In this document: piece after piece, positions 45,935 to 54,784 of the stretch | Layout of the letters: each line of letters begins with the position of its first letter | How positions within the stretch are numbered: position 1 is the stretch's first letter | NCBI GenBank assembly: GCA_030432875.1 | Contig: JAUILP010000007.1 | Span: forward strand, 1 to 64,000 | Direction: 5' to 3' | Source of the DNA: Oligoflexia bacterium | GTDB lineage: Bacteria; Bdellovibrionota_B; Oligoflexia; Oligoflexales; JAGOVF01 | Length of the DNA stretch: 64,000 nucleotides | Notes under the pieces: model-generated | The model's database searches: none | Seen by the model: only the letters and a program-made list of their open reading frames with translations | What the model was told of the DNA's origin: nothing | Translations under genes and position numbers: made by a program

Positions 45935-45978
45935 GGGTGTCTTTCTTAAAACCGATAAGCTGCGAAAATGAGTCTTTG

Positions 45979-46446
45979 ATGGAAATTGCCAAAAAAAGAA
46001 AAATGCAGGAGGTCTTACGAAATCTTATCAACTCCGGTTTTAAAGGGACCCAAGAAGATTTGTGTGAGGTGCTACAAAAGCGTGGGTTTGATGTCACTCA
46101 GTCAACGGTGTCAAGAGCGCTTAAAAAAATGGGCGTGGTAAAATCACAAGGCATTGAAGGAAATAAGTATTTACTCCAACCCGCAACCCCTTTTACGGCG
46201 CGGTTTGACGGAAGTCTTGCTGGATTAGTGACTTCTTTTCGTCACAATGGGAGTATTATCGTTTTAAAAACACGTCCCGGATCTGCTATGTTTATTGCGG
46301 GATATATCGATCATCATTTCGCAGCGGATATACTGGGGAGCATAGCGGGTGATGATACCTTATTTGTTGCACCGGTAAATTGTCGTCAGATAGAAGAAAC
46401 CATTAAAAAAATGCGTTCCTTTCTTTTTGAAGAGCCGGTAGGGTGA
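45979..46446 (+). CDS. argR: arginine repressor
   Basis: The 155-residue protein matches ArgR: an N-terminal winged helix with VTQSTVSRALKKMGVVK at 39-55, and a C-terminal trimerisation and arginine-binding domain with the AGDDTLFVAP Asp pair. It is a hexamer that binds ARG boxes with L-arginine and represses biosynthesis. The ATG at 45979 fits the family length; the start at 45928 would add 17 residues and overlap an operator. It faces argG across the putative operators. Confidence 0.92.
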   Translation: MEIAKKRKMQEVLRNLINSGFKGTQEDLCEVLQKRGFDVTQSTVSRALKKMGVVKSQGIEGNKYLLQPATPFTARFDGSLAGLVTSFRHNGSIIVLKTRPGSAMFIAGYIDHHFAADILGSIAGDDTLFVAPVNCRQIEETIKKMRSFLFEEPVG

Positions 46447-46462
46447 TCTATCTGTAGCAAAT

Positions 46463-46948
46463 CTAACCGGCTTTAATCAAGGTGTTATGGATGGCATCCA
46501 ACATGAAATCAACATCAAACGGCTTGACAATATATTTCTGAGCGCCTAAGCGCAGTCCTTTTTCTATGTCTTCCGGTGACTTTTGTGCCGAGACAAAAAA
46601 TAACGGGATATCTTTTAGGGTGCGATGAGACTTTATAAGACCTGCGAGTTCAAAACCATCAACCCAAGGAAGATTGATATCGAGAAGAATTAAGTTCAAA
46701 ATTCGTGTATCAACCGCAGCAGAAAGTTCAATGCCATCCTTAACCGTAAGGACATTGTACCCCGCTTTCTCTAGTAGACGTTTTAAAGCCGCACGCATGA
46801 GTTCGTCATCATCGACCACCAAAATATTGGGGACCTCAATTTCTTTTTTTACGGTACGAAATTCAGCAAGGCTGACGATTTTTTCTCGCGCTATTTTCTC
46901 GCGTGTTATATTTTCTATTTTTTTGCGAAACGTTTTATCATCGATCAT
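46463..46948 (-). CDS. response regulator, receiver domain only
   Basis: The 161-residue protein has a CheY-like receiver at about 41-160: acidic pocket D46-D48 (ILVVDDDE), phosphoacceptor D90 (LILLDINLPW), conserved S120 and K142 (IVKPFD). There is no output domain. A 40-residue Lys/Glu-rich extension precedes the receiver and may dock with a partner. No histidine kinase is adjacent. It is convergent with argR, with only 16 bases between. Confidence 0.9.
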   Translation of the reverse strand: MIDDKTFRKKIENITREKIAREKIVSLAEFRTVKKEIEVPNILVVDDDELMRAALKRLLEKAGYNVLTVKDGIELSAAVDTRILNLILLDINLPWVDGFELAGLIKSHRTLKDIPLFFVSAQKSPEDIEKGLRLGAQKYIVKPFDVDFMLDAIHNTLIKAG

Positions 46949-47087
46949 GATATTAATATCCTGTTGTGTGACTTCAGAGATATGTTTATAAGTACTACTA
47001 TCTTCTTCGGCTAAAATTAACTTTGCATGAGGGGCGGCGCGTGAGGAGTAAAAAAATAATAAAAATATTATTTATAATCAACTAATT

Positions 47088-48575
47088 ATGAAATCAATAA
47101 CCCTGCCATGGGCTACGCCCACCCTGTCAAAGCAGCCAAGTTTTACCCGTCAAGAAACAGAGCGGTTTTCTTGGCTAACGCGCCTCTCTGACATTAGAAA
47201 ACCTAGGAAGGCTCTGTTTTTAAACCTTGCCAAACAACTCAAATGGCCGAGCGAGGTTTTTACTATTTTGGATCTAGCTTTTAAAAGTGGCCTCACCCGC
47301 CATTATATTTGGGATTTACAGGGCATTCCAGCCAACCTTCTGCCTGCCTTTGGTTTTGCCATGGGTTTATTTAAACGAGGTGTGACTAGTCATACTAAGG
47401 ATCCATTCTGGTCACCTTTAAAGACCCCCGCCGGAGAATGCCAGATTGATATCGTTTCTTCGGGTGAGGCACTAAATTCAGTGGGCGTCTCCAGGGCGTT
47501 GGGGTATACCCAGGACCAAATAAATTCTTTGGCTGACCTGTGCACGGTTATTGATGAAAATATTCTAGACCTTTATGCGTCAGTTTTTAAAGATAACGGG
47601 CAAATTATTGTCATTGAGCCTACAGAAAAAAACAAATCATGGAGTCAGGTCTCCCGGATTTTATCTCATTGGCTAGACCTTGGTTCGCCTAAAAATTGGT
47701 TAATTGTCGGCGGTGGCATCACCTCAGATATTGCCATGTTTGCCGCCAGCTTGATTGGTGCCAATGTCACCATTTTGCCCACCACTTTACTCTCGATGAT
47801 CGATGCGAGCACGGGTGGAAAAACGGGGATTAATTATTTTCCTTTTGGAAAAAATCAAATTGGGACTTTCTATTATCCTCAAAAAATCGTTGTAGCGCCA
47901 AAATTTTTGGAGACTCTCCCGAGAAGAGAGATCCTAAGCGGCGGAGCCGAAGGGCTAAAACATGCAATTCTTGGCTTAAACGAACCCCTGGCGGCAGAGC
48001 TTGCGCTAAGTTTAAAAGAGGACAACCGGACCGCCTTAGCTAACCTACTGGGTACCCTAATTGATACTAAGGTTAGCATCGTGGCGCAAGATTCTTTTGA
48101 GACACTCAATATAAGAGATGCATTAAATATGGGACATACCCTAGCCCATGCCTTGGAAGCCTTCTCTCAAGAGAAAAAAGTACGCAATCCAATTCGCCAT
48201 GGGGAAGCGGTGGCATTAGGGTTAGTATTTGATCTGCTTATCAGTGAAAAAAATGGTTTACTCAGTCAAAAAAAATTCTCTACATTTATGGATTTTATTA
48301 AGGAAAGCGGCGTACTTCTTTCAGTACCTGATTTGGGGAAAGCTCTTGGTCAAAAAAATAGGGGAACTCTGGCTACCGTGATCAACGAATTCCTACCCTA
48401 TTTATTCAATGACAAAAAAAATACGCTGCACAGCGGAAATTTTGCCAATATATTGTGGATTGTACCAACAGACCAGAAAGATTCGTTTCCATTTTTTAAA
48501 AAAGTTACCATTACCCTAGGCCAAGCGCAAAGTATTTGGCAGCATTTGGTCTTTAATATTCTTACCCCAAAATAG
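47088..48575 (+). CDS. aroB: 3-dehydroquinate synthase with N-terminal extension
   Basis: The C-terminal 380 residues match AroB, which converts DAHP to 3-dehydroquinate in the shikimate pathway: GGGITSDIAMFAAS (GGG at 208-210), PTTLLSMIDASTGGKTGIN, GGAEGLKHAIL, NMGHTLAHALEA and RHGEAVALGL, which supply metal and phosphate ligands. The first 110 or so residues are an extra helical segment not seen in ordinary AroB (about 360 residues). The upstream region has no clear Shine-Dalgarno. Other sugar-phosphate cyclases share this fold, so the exact product should be confirmed. Confidence 0.82.
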   Translation: MKSITLPWATPTLSKQPSFTRQETERFSWLTRLSDIRKPRKALFLNLAKQLKWPSEVFTILDLAFKSGLTRHYIWDLQGIPANLLPAFGFAMGLFKRGVTSHTKDPFWSPLKTPAGECQIDIVSSGEALNSVGVSRALGYTQDQINSLADLCTVIDENILDLYASVFKDNGQIIVIEPTEKNKSWSQVSRILSHWLDLGSPKNWLIVGGGITSDIAMFAASLIGANVTILPTTLLSMIDASTGGKTGINYFPFGKNQIGTFYYPQKIVVAPKFLETLPRREILSGGAEGLKHAILGLNEPLAAELALSLKEDNRTALANLLGTLIDTKVSIVAQDSFETLNIRDALNMGHTLAHALEAFSQEKKVRNPIRHGEAVALGLVFDLLISEKNGLLSQKKFSTFMDFIKESGVLLSVPDLGKALGQKNRGTLATVINEFLPYLFNDKKNTLHSGNFANILWIVPTDQKDSFPFFKKVTITLGQAQSIWQHLVFNILTPK

Positions 48576-48705
48576 GACGTTTGCCCCTCTTCGGCCCGTA
48601 GAAAAGGGCAGGAGGAGACTGCTTAATTTTACCGCTGCGTTAATGGAGTGAAGCGGCAATGTGTAAAACCAAGAAAAAAATATTATTAGTCGGCAGAGTG
48701 GCTGA

Positions 48706-49293
48706 CTAGACATAATTAAAATTCACCAAAAAATAAACCGTCTCAGCTAGGGTCGTTTCTAGGGCCAATTTTTTTATTTTTGTGGTGGGGATCACTAAGC
48801 TCTCATCTGCAGAAATCAGCGAACTCCATATGTTGGTGGTGATTGCCCCACTTAGGACATAAATAAAAATGATGTCAGCAATCTCGTGCGCATTATCCAG
48901 GACTGGATATCTACCACGCTCAACCGACAATGTCGCCTTAACCTTGTTATCTTTTGTCATGACGTTGAAATCAGTTGCCTCTCCCTTTGTCAGCATCGTA
49001 GCGAAAGTCTCTCTCTCGCCGCTAAAATTATACGGCTCCAGCGCCTTTAAAAGAACAGAATTACCGTTCTCATGCTGCAATTTGATATGAGGGCCGGATA
49101 GATTCATGATAATGCGCTCAATTCCAGGAAAAAGGGAAAAAGGTCCATTTGAATTGATTTTTGCCATGCTAATGCGCCAATCAAAGTCTTGTGAGCTAGG
49201 ATCAGCGTATATTTCTGTTGTGCTGCCGCCGCCATTTTTCCACGGCATAACCCGGTACATATTAGGTTTGAGATGGGTAACTTGCGCTATCAT
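48706..49293 (-). CDS. hutD: HutD/Ves family protein
   Basis: The 195-residue cupin-like protein matches HutD, a helper in histidine utilisation with unclear biochemistry. The signature PWKNGGGSTTEIYADP and FDWRISMAKI, then GPFSLFPGIERI, are clear. It is isolated from other hut genes; hutI is 11 kb away on the same strand. The start follows from the family N-terminus, though the ribosome site is weak. Confidence 0.85.
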   Translation of the reverse strand: MIAQVTHLKPNMYRVMPWKNGGGSTTEIYADPSSQDFDWRISMAKINSNGPFSLFPGIERIIMNLSGPHIKLQHENGNSVLLKALEPYNFSGERETFATMLTKGEATDFNVMTKDNKVKATLSVERGRYPVLDNAHEIADIIFIYVLSGAITTNIWSSLISADESLVIPTTKIKKLALETTLAETVYFLVNFNYV

Positions 49294-49352
49294 GAAACCA
49301 ACATCTAATGGTAAAAAGTGAGAAGATTGATAGTTTTATCAGAGTTATCGTC

Positions 49353-50222
49353 CTAGGTGATTTCTAAAAAACTCTTAATGCAGGTCGCAGTTTTTTCAGC
49401 TTCATCCATATGAACATGATGACCGCCTTTGAGGACGGTATGCTGAATATTTGATTTGGCTTTGAACTTCGCGTTTTCGATTTGTTCTTTGACAAACTCG
49501 GCGCCATTTTTCCCCATAATCACAAGCGTTGGAGTGTTTAATCGCTCTAGGTGATAGTCAAGCTGAGCATAGGTGAGGCTACCAAGGGGGATTTTAATGC
49601 GTGGGTCGATTGCCCAGGTGAAACAATTTTTTTTTCGGGGATGAATTTTTACATTTCGCTGCGCAATGAGTTTGGCATTTGCCTGGGACATATCTCCGGC
49701 AGCCCTCCGCAGTGATGCAGCTTCATCTTCACTCGTGATCTCTTTAACAGGCCATTCTTTCATACGCGACTGGTATAATTTTGTCGCCTTTTTTTCATAA
49801 TAATATAAATCATGTCCCATCGGAAAAAGCGCCTCAATAAGGCAGAGTTTCTCAAAACGCTCAGGAAACATACTCGCCATAAGCCCCGATAAAGCCGCTC
49901 CCATCGAATGAGAAACCGTGGTAATTTTATCGATACCGAGCGCATCTGCGAGGTGCAAAATACTGAGACCCCAATCTAAAAAATTATAGCTTGCTCCAAC
50001 GCCGATATGAGCAGATTTACCATGACCGCTCAAATCAAAGCTCCAAACAGCATAATCTGACGCTAATAAAGGCCCAAGCGGAATAAAGGAAGCAGAATTA
50101 TCTTGCCAGCCATGAAAACACAAAATTGGTTTATTATGTTTCTTTCCCCAAAAAAGCCCTTCATAATTTAGTCCTGTGGCAGGAACAAAAACCTGTATAG
50201 GCTTTCCCGAGTTTGAATTCAT
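49353..50222 (-). CDS. alpha/beta-hydrolase
   Basis: The 289-residue protein is a serine hydrolase of the alpha/beta fold. The oxyanion-hole region FHGWQDNSASF, the nucleophile elbow VSHSMGAA (S106) and the late GGHHVHMDEAEK with the catalytic His are present; the acid residue is not clearly placed. It resembles the esterase/haloalkane-dehalogenase-like group, including serine hydrolase-like SERHL proteins. The substrate is unknown. It lies 70 bases downstream of the HU-like gene, past an intrinsic terminator. Confidence 0.85.
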   Translation of the reverse strand: MNSNSGKPIQVFVPATGLNYEGLFWGKKHNKPILCFHGWQDNSASFIPLGPLLASDYAVWSFDLSGHGKSAHIGVGASYNFLDWGLSILHLADALGIDKITTVSHSMGAALSGLMASMFPERFEKLCLIEALFPMGHDLYYYEKKATKLYQSRMKEWPVKEITSEDEAASLRRAAGDMSQANAKLIAQRNVKIHPRKKNCFTWAIDPRIKIPLGSLTYAQLDYHLERLNTPTLVIMGKNGAEFVKEQIENAKFKAKSNIQHTVLKGGHHVHMDEAEKTATCIKSFLEIT

Positions 50223-50246
50223 AACGACCTCATTTGGATAAAAAAA

Positions 50247-50265
50247 AACCGGGCTAAACCCGGTT
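50247..50265 (-). terminator. intrinsic terminator of the HU-like gene
   Basis: On the minus strand the stem is AACCGGG/CCCGGTT with a 5-base loop, followed by eight or more T (the A-run at 50240-50248 on the plus strand). It is a textbook rho-independent terminator 27 bases after the HU-like stop. Confidence 0.85.
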
Positions 50266-50292
50266 CTAAAACTCTAATTGCTCAATTAAGAT

Positions 50293-50697
50293 TTATACTA
50301 AATCTTTTAAAGCTTTTAATGGACGAATACGAACGACATTGCGCGCAGGTTTTGCCTTAATTACCATTTCTTCACCGGTAAAAGGATTAACACCTTTGCG
50401 TGCTTTAGTCGCTGGCTTTTTCTTTACCATGACTTTCATCAGTCCTGGGATGGTAAATACACCGGCACCTTTGCTGATATCTAAGCCAATCATAGAAGAA
50501 AGACTCTCAAGAACTGCACCAACATCTTTTTTTGTGATTTCCGTTGCTGCCGCAATCGCTGTCATAATTTCTGACTTGGTGCGTGCTTTCTTGCTGACGG
50601 AAAGAGAAGCTGAAGATGCTTTCTTTGCTGGAGTTGCTTTCTTTGCTTTAGGAGCAGCCTTAGTTGCTTTTGCTTTGACTTTCTTTTTGGGAGCCAT
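50293..50697 (-). CDS. HU/IHF-like protein with histone H1-like tail
   Basis: The 134-residue protein has a Lys/Ala-rich, Pro-spaced tail at 1-37 (KAKATKAAPKAKKATPAKKA) like histone H1, followed by an HU-like fold at 38-134: SKKARTKSEIMTAIAAAT, then the DNA-binding arm region KKPATKARKGVNPFTGEEM. Such tailed HU proteins compact DNA and are known in a few deltaproteobacteria and chlamydiae. It is monocistronic, with a strong terminator downstream. Confidence 0.85.
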   Translation of the reverse strand: MAPKKKVKAKATKAAPKAKKATPAKKASSASLSVSKKARTKSEIMTAIAAATEITKKDVGAVLESLSSMIGLDISKGAGVFTIPGLMKVMVKKKPATKARKGVNPFTGEEMVIKAKPARNVVRIRPLKALKDLV

Positions 50698-50897
50698 ACT
50701 TTTCTTCCTTAAAAAACATTTATATTAATAGTGAAAAACCCTCATCTAAATACGTTAAAGCTTAATAAAAGCAAAATCAAGTAAAACAACCATAAAATTT
50801 TTACCCAAAGTGCTTTTTTTTTGCTGCCAAATAGCTTTGACAAATTTAGCGGGTTTCAAAGAGGCGGGCCAAACCGAGGCCCAGCCTCAAAAAATCG

Positions 50898-53579
50898 CTA
50901 AGAAACAAGTTGCCTCAGAACATAATGCAAAATTCCGCCATTCTTTAAGTAGCTCAGCTCATTTTCAGTATCGACGCGGCAGCGTACTTTAATCGTCTCC
51001 TTGCGTGAATCAGCTCTCGCGATCTGTAAAGATATCTCGGCGCGAGGCGTGAGACCTGATAAAGACTCAAAAGAAATGACTTCATCCCCTTTTAGGTTTA
51101 GGGTGGCCGCGGATTCTCCCGGACTGAATTCGAGCGGCAGTACGCCCATACCAATGAGATTAGAACGATGGATTCTTTCAAAGCTTTCCGCAATGACTGC
51201 TCTTACACCAAGCAAAAATGTGCCTTTGGCTGCCCAGTCTCGACTCGATCCGGTGCCATATTCTTTCCCGGCAAAGATCACCAAATTTTGCTGGCGCTCC
51301 TGATATTCCATGGCGGCATCATAAATAGACATTTCCTTCTTTTCTGGCATCAAAAGGGTAAAACCACCTTCTTTACCATCAAGCATTTTATTTTTAATCC
51401 GAATATTGGCAAACGTTCCGCGCATCATTACCTCATGATTACCGCGTCGCGCACCAAAAGAATTAAAATCTTTTTTGGCGATGCCATGATTTTTTAAATA
51501 GGTTCCTGCGGGACTGTCTTCTTTGATTGAGCCTGCAGGTGAAATATGGTCTGTTGTGATGCTATCACCAAAAACGGCAAGGATCCGGGCATTTTTTATC
51601 TCAGTTATTCCGGGAGGGTTTTTCGGCATATTGGCAAAGAACGGTGGCCTACGTACATAAGTGCTTTTATCAGCCCAGACAAAACTCTTTCCCCCTGTTG
51701 TTTTAATAGCCTGCCATTTTTCCGGTCCCTCAAATACTTTAGCGTACCTTGTTCTAAACATTTCGGGGCTCAGTCCTTTATTCATGGCCGTATTGATCTC
51801 ACTGGGACTAGGCCAAATGTCTTTTAAAAAAACAGGTTTTCCCGTTGTGTCCATACCAAGAGGCTCTTTAGTCAAATCCTTAAGGACATTTCCCGCTAAG
51901 GCATATGCCACGACAAGGGGCGGTGATGCTAGAAAATTAGCTTTGATGTCAGGATTGATGCGGCCTTCAAAATTGCGGTTACCGGAGAGCACCGCAGCAG
52001 CGATCAATTGATTTTGATTAATGCTTTTTGAAATGGGATCAGATAAGGAACCAGAATTTCCGATACAGGTCGTACACCCATAGCCCACCAGATTGAATCC
52101 TAGGGCATCCAGCGATTTATCAAGACCTAACGCATGCAAGTAGTCTGTCACAACTTGAGAGCCAGGGGCTAATGAGGTTTTAACCCATGGTTTTGATTTT
52201 AACCCCAGTGCCACGGCTTTTTCTGCGAGCAAGCCTGCTGTAATAAGGACCGAAGGATTGGAGGTGTTTGTGCAGCTTGTAATAGCAGCAATGACCACCG
52301 AACCGTGTTTTAGTTCAAAATCAGCGCCTTCTACGGATGCTGTTTTATTTATCGCGCTTTCTTCAACCTTAAACGTTGTTTTTAAATCCTGGGCAAAGCG
52401 TTGCTGCGCTTCTCTAAGGACTATTCTATCTTGGGGGCGCTTGGGCCCGGCAATACAGGGTTCAATAGAACTGAGATCAACTGTTACGACGTCAGTGTAT
52501 ACAGGGTCAGCATCAGAAGGAATCCACCACAGCCCTTGTTCTTTGGCATAGGCTTCTACCAAAGCAATTTGCTCGGCAGAACGTCCCGTTAAACGAAGGT
52601 AGTTCAAGGTTTCCTCATCAATGGGGAAAAAACCACAGGTCGCACCATATTCTGGAGCCATGTTAGCAATAGTCGCGCGATCAGCTAAACTCAAGCCTTT
52701 TAAACCGGGTCCAAAGTATTCGACAAATTTATCGACTACGCCTCTTTTTCTTAAAGCTTCAGTGATAGTCAAAACCATATCCGTAGCCGTCACACCTGCA
52801 CTGAGTTTTCCCTCAAGTTTCACACCGATTACTTCAGGAATTAGCATGGTTACAGGCTGATTGAGCATAGCCGCTTCTGCTTCAATACCGCCGACGCCCC
52901 AGCCCAGAACACTCAGGCCATTGACCATTGTTGTATGGCTATCAGTACCCACCAATGTGTCCGGGTATGCCCACAATTTTCCGTCAACTTCTTGGGCAAA
53001 AACCACCTTGGCTAAATTTTCTAAATTAACTTGGTGACAAATGCCCGTGCCTGGGGGGACAACTTTAAAATTTTTAAAAGCACTTTGTGCCCAGCGCAAA
53101 AACTCATAACGCTCACCATTGCGCTCAAACTCTAAACTCACATTTTTGCTAAAAGCATCAGCAGTACCAAAATTATCGACGGCGACAGAATGATCAATAA
53201 CCAAATCGACTGGGGAAAGGGGATTGATTTGATCCGGATCACCGCCGAGAGCTGTGACTGCTTCACGCATAGATGCTAAATCAACTACGGCAGGAACACC
53301 GGTAAAATCTTGCATAAGAACTCTTGCGGGATAGTAAGAGATTTCGTTGCGCGATTTTTTTTCTGTAAGCCACTGGGCAAAATTTCCGATATGTTCTTTG
53401 GTGACGGTAATACCGTCTTCATGGCGGAGCAGGTTTTCAAGAAGGACTTTCAGAGACTTGGGGAGCTTTGCTGCGATCCCCGGTAGCTGAGCATCGAGGG
53501 CCTTTAAGCTAAAATATTGGTAGCTTTTCCCCCCTACCGATAATGATTTCATGGTCTTAAAACTATCGCGGCGCTTCAT
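50898..53579 (-). CDS. acnA: aconitate hydratase A
   Basis: The 893-residue enzyme interconverts citrate and isocitrate in the TCA cycle via a 4Fe-4S cluster. The cluster Cys lie in SCTNTSNPSV and GYGCTTCIGNSG; DSHTTMVNGLSVLGWGVGG and GSSRDWAAKG are the other signatures. Length fits the AcnA/IRP group rather than AcnB. Bifunctional iron-responsive RNA binding is possible, as in other AcnA, but not shown. It is preceded by a long intergenic region and followed by HU. Confidence 0.96.
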   Translation of the reverse strand: MKRRDSFKTMKSLSVGGKSYQYFSLKALDAQLPGIAAKLPKSLKVLLENLLRHEDGITVTKEHIGNFAQWLTEKKSRNEISYYPARVLMQDFTGVPAVVDLASMREAVTALGGDPDQINPLSPVDLVIDHSVAVDNFGTADAFSKNVSLEFERNGERYEFLRWAQSAFKNFKVVPPGTGICHQVNLENLAKVVFAQEVDGKLWAYPDTLVGTDSHTTMVNGLSVLGWGVGGIEAEAAMLNQPVTMLIPEVIGVKLEGKLSAGVTATDMVLTITEALRKRGVVDKFVEYFGPGLKGLSLADRATIANMAPEYGATCGFFPIDEETLNYLRLTGRSAEQIALVEAYAKEQGLWWIPSDADPVYTDVVTVDLSSIEPCIAGPKRPQDRIVLREAQQRFAQDLKTTFKVEESAINKTASVEGADFELKHGSVVIAAITSCTNTSNPSVLITAGLLAEKAVALGLKSKPWVKTSLAPGSQVVTDYLHALGLDKSLDALGFNLVGYGCTTCIGNSGSLSDPISKSINQNQLIAAAVLSGNRNFEGRINPDIKANFLASPPLVVAYALAGNVLKDLTKEPLGMDTTGKPVFLKDIWPSPSEINTAMNKGLSPEMFRTRYAKVFEGPEKWQAIKTTGGKSFVWADKSTYVRRPPFFANMPKNPPGITEIKNARILAVFGDSITTDHISPAGSIKEDSPAGTYLKNHGIAKKDFNSFGARRGNHEVMMRGTFANIRIKNKMLDGKEGGFTLLMPEKKEMSIYDAAMEYQERQQNLVIFAGKEYGTGSSRDWAAKGTFLLGVRAVIAESFERIHRSNLIGMGVLPLEFSPGESAATLNLKGDEVISFESLSGLTPRAEISLQIARADSRKETIKVRCRVDTENELSYLKNGGILHYVLRQLVS

Positions 53580-53994
53580 TTTATCCCCCTTTGAGCAAAG
53601 TTAAACATCTATTGTAAGTTATTTCGCAGCAAATTTAAGCGTATTTATCAAAAATTGCTTAATCTTACATCCGTATTTCCCAAATTGTAGTTTTTTGTCT
53701 AGCGAAAGGCCATGAAATTTAATATAGATGCAGTTGATAGGAAAAAAGTTATTTTCCACCTTAGAGAGCAAAATAATTTTAGCAACATATAGTCTTCAAT
53801 TCATTTTAGGGGTGTTGAAGCCGATGTTTTTTTTACTTCCTAATTAAAGCAAAGCGCATAGGAAGCATTGAAGATTTTTTTTTAGACCTCACTGCGAATG
53901 GTGAGAAAGATTTATCAGGCTAACCGTCAGTTTAATGTTAAATAGGGGCATAGCACGGTACCGTTTACTTTAGAGGTATGGAAGGATTTAAAGC
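53580..53994. other. intergenic region between acnA and the CAP-domain gene
   Basis: No gene is recognised in 415 bases between divergent genes. The region is AT-rich, with T-runs near 53826 and 53877. It should hold the promoters of both genes. No defined operator was recognised. Confidence 0.5.
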
Positions 53995-54561
53995 ATGATC
54001 AAAGCGCTTTCGCTGGTGACAATTAGGGGATTTTTTTTAGTTTTGGGACTCACCGCTTGCGGACAGTCCGCCCAACCTAAAGAAAACGTAACGCCAAGCG
54101 ACGCTGTGCACCCAAATGCCGAAAATGTTATTCTCAGAAGTTCGAGCGCCATCGCTTGTCCCAAAAGTGCTCAGGCACTACACTGTGATATGAGTCATAT
54201 CGTATTTGACCGCATCAATGAACTTCGCAAAAATGAAAATATTGAGTTTCTTATTTGGGATTTTGCCTTAGCTGACCAGGCCTACAAAAGGGCCTGTGAA
54301 CTAGGTGAGATTGGCGTGCTGAGTCATGAAGGTTGGCAGCAGCGCATATTAGCCGCTGGATATACCCCTGGAGGCGAAAATATCGTTATGGTAAATCGTC
54401 CGGAGTCTGAAGCTACTGCAGAACGCATGTTTATTTTGTGGAAAGAAAGCGCTCCGCACAGAGCCAATATGATCTCCCCGGTATTTAACCGCATTGGTGT
54501 CGGTGTATGCCGAGGTAGCAAAGGCCTTTTTGGCGTGCAATTATTTTCCCCAGATTTATAA
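53995..54561 (+). CDS. CAP/SCP-domain lipoprotein
   Basis: The 188-residue lipoprotein (lipobox near LGLTAC) has a CAP (SCP/PR-1) fold in residues 65-185. Family marks are FDRINELRKNENIEFLIWD, LSHEGWQQRI, GGENIVMVNRPESEATAE and HRANMISPVFNRIGVGV. CAP-domain proteins are secreted and their bacterial roles are poorly known. The two conserved His and Glu of the cavity (His in SHEG, Glu in GGEN, His in PHRAN) are present. It is monocistronic. Confidence 0.85.
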   Translation: MIKALSLVTIRGFFLVLGLTACGQSAQPKENVTPSDAVHPNAENVILRSSSAIACPKSAQALHCDMSHIVFDRINELRKNENIEFLIWDFALADQAYKRACELGEIGVLSHEGWQQRILAAGYTPGGENIVMVNRPESEATAERMFILWKESAPHRANMISPVFNRIGVGVCRGSKGLFGVQLFSPDL

Positions 54562-54784
54562 CTATCTAATATTTAAGTGTTAGTATAAAAAATCCAGGCC
54601 AATTTACTTGGCCAAATAGTCAAATCACTTGACCTTCCCGAATGAATGACTAAGCTATAGTCTTAGTTTTTAACTCGGTGTGAGACTATCTCTCTTATCG
54701 TAGTAAATTCTGACCTAGGGACGATATCTATTGATAAAGAGTAATCTCAAAGGTCTGTAACTAACCTTTTTTTTGGAGACGACA

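Noticed and set aside
45928-45979. Longer argR start at 45928
   Set aside because: It overlaps the second ARG-box-like palindrome and adds 17 residues absent from the family.
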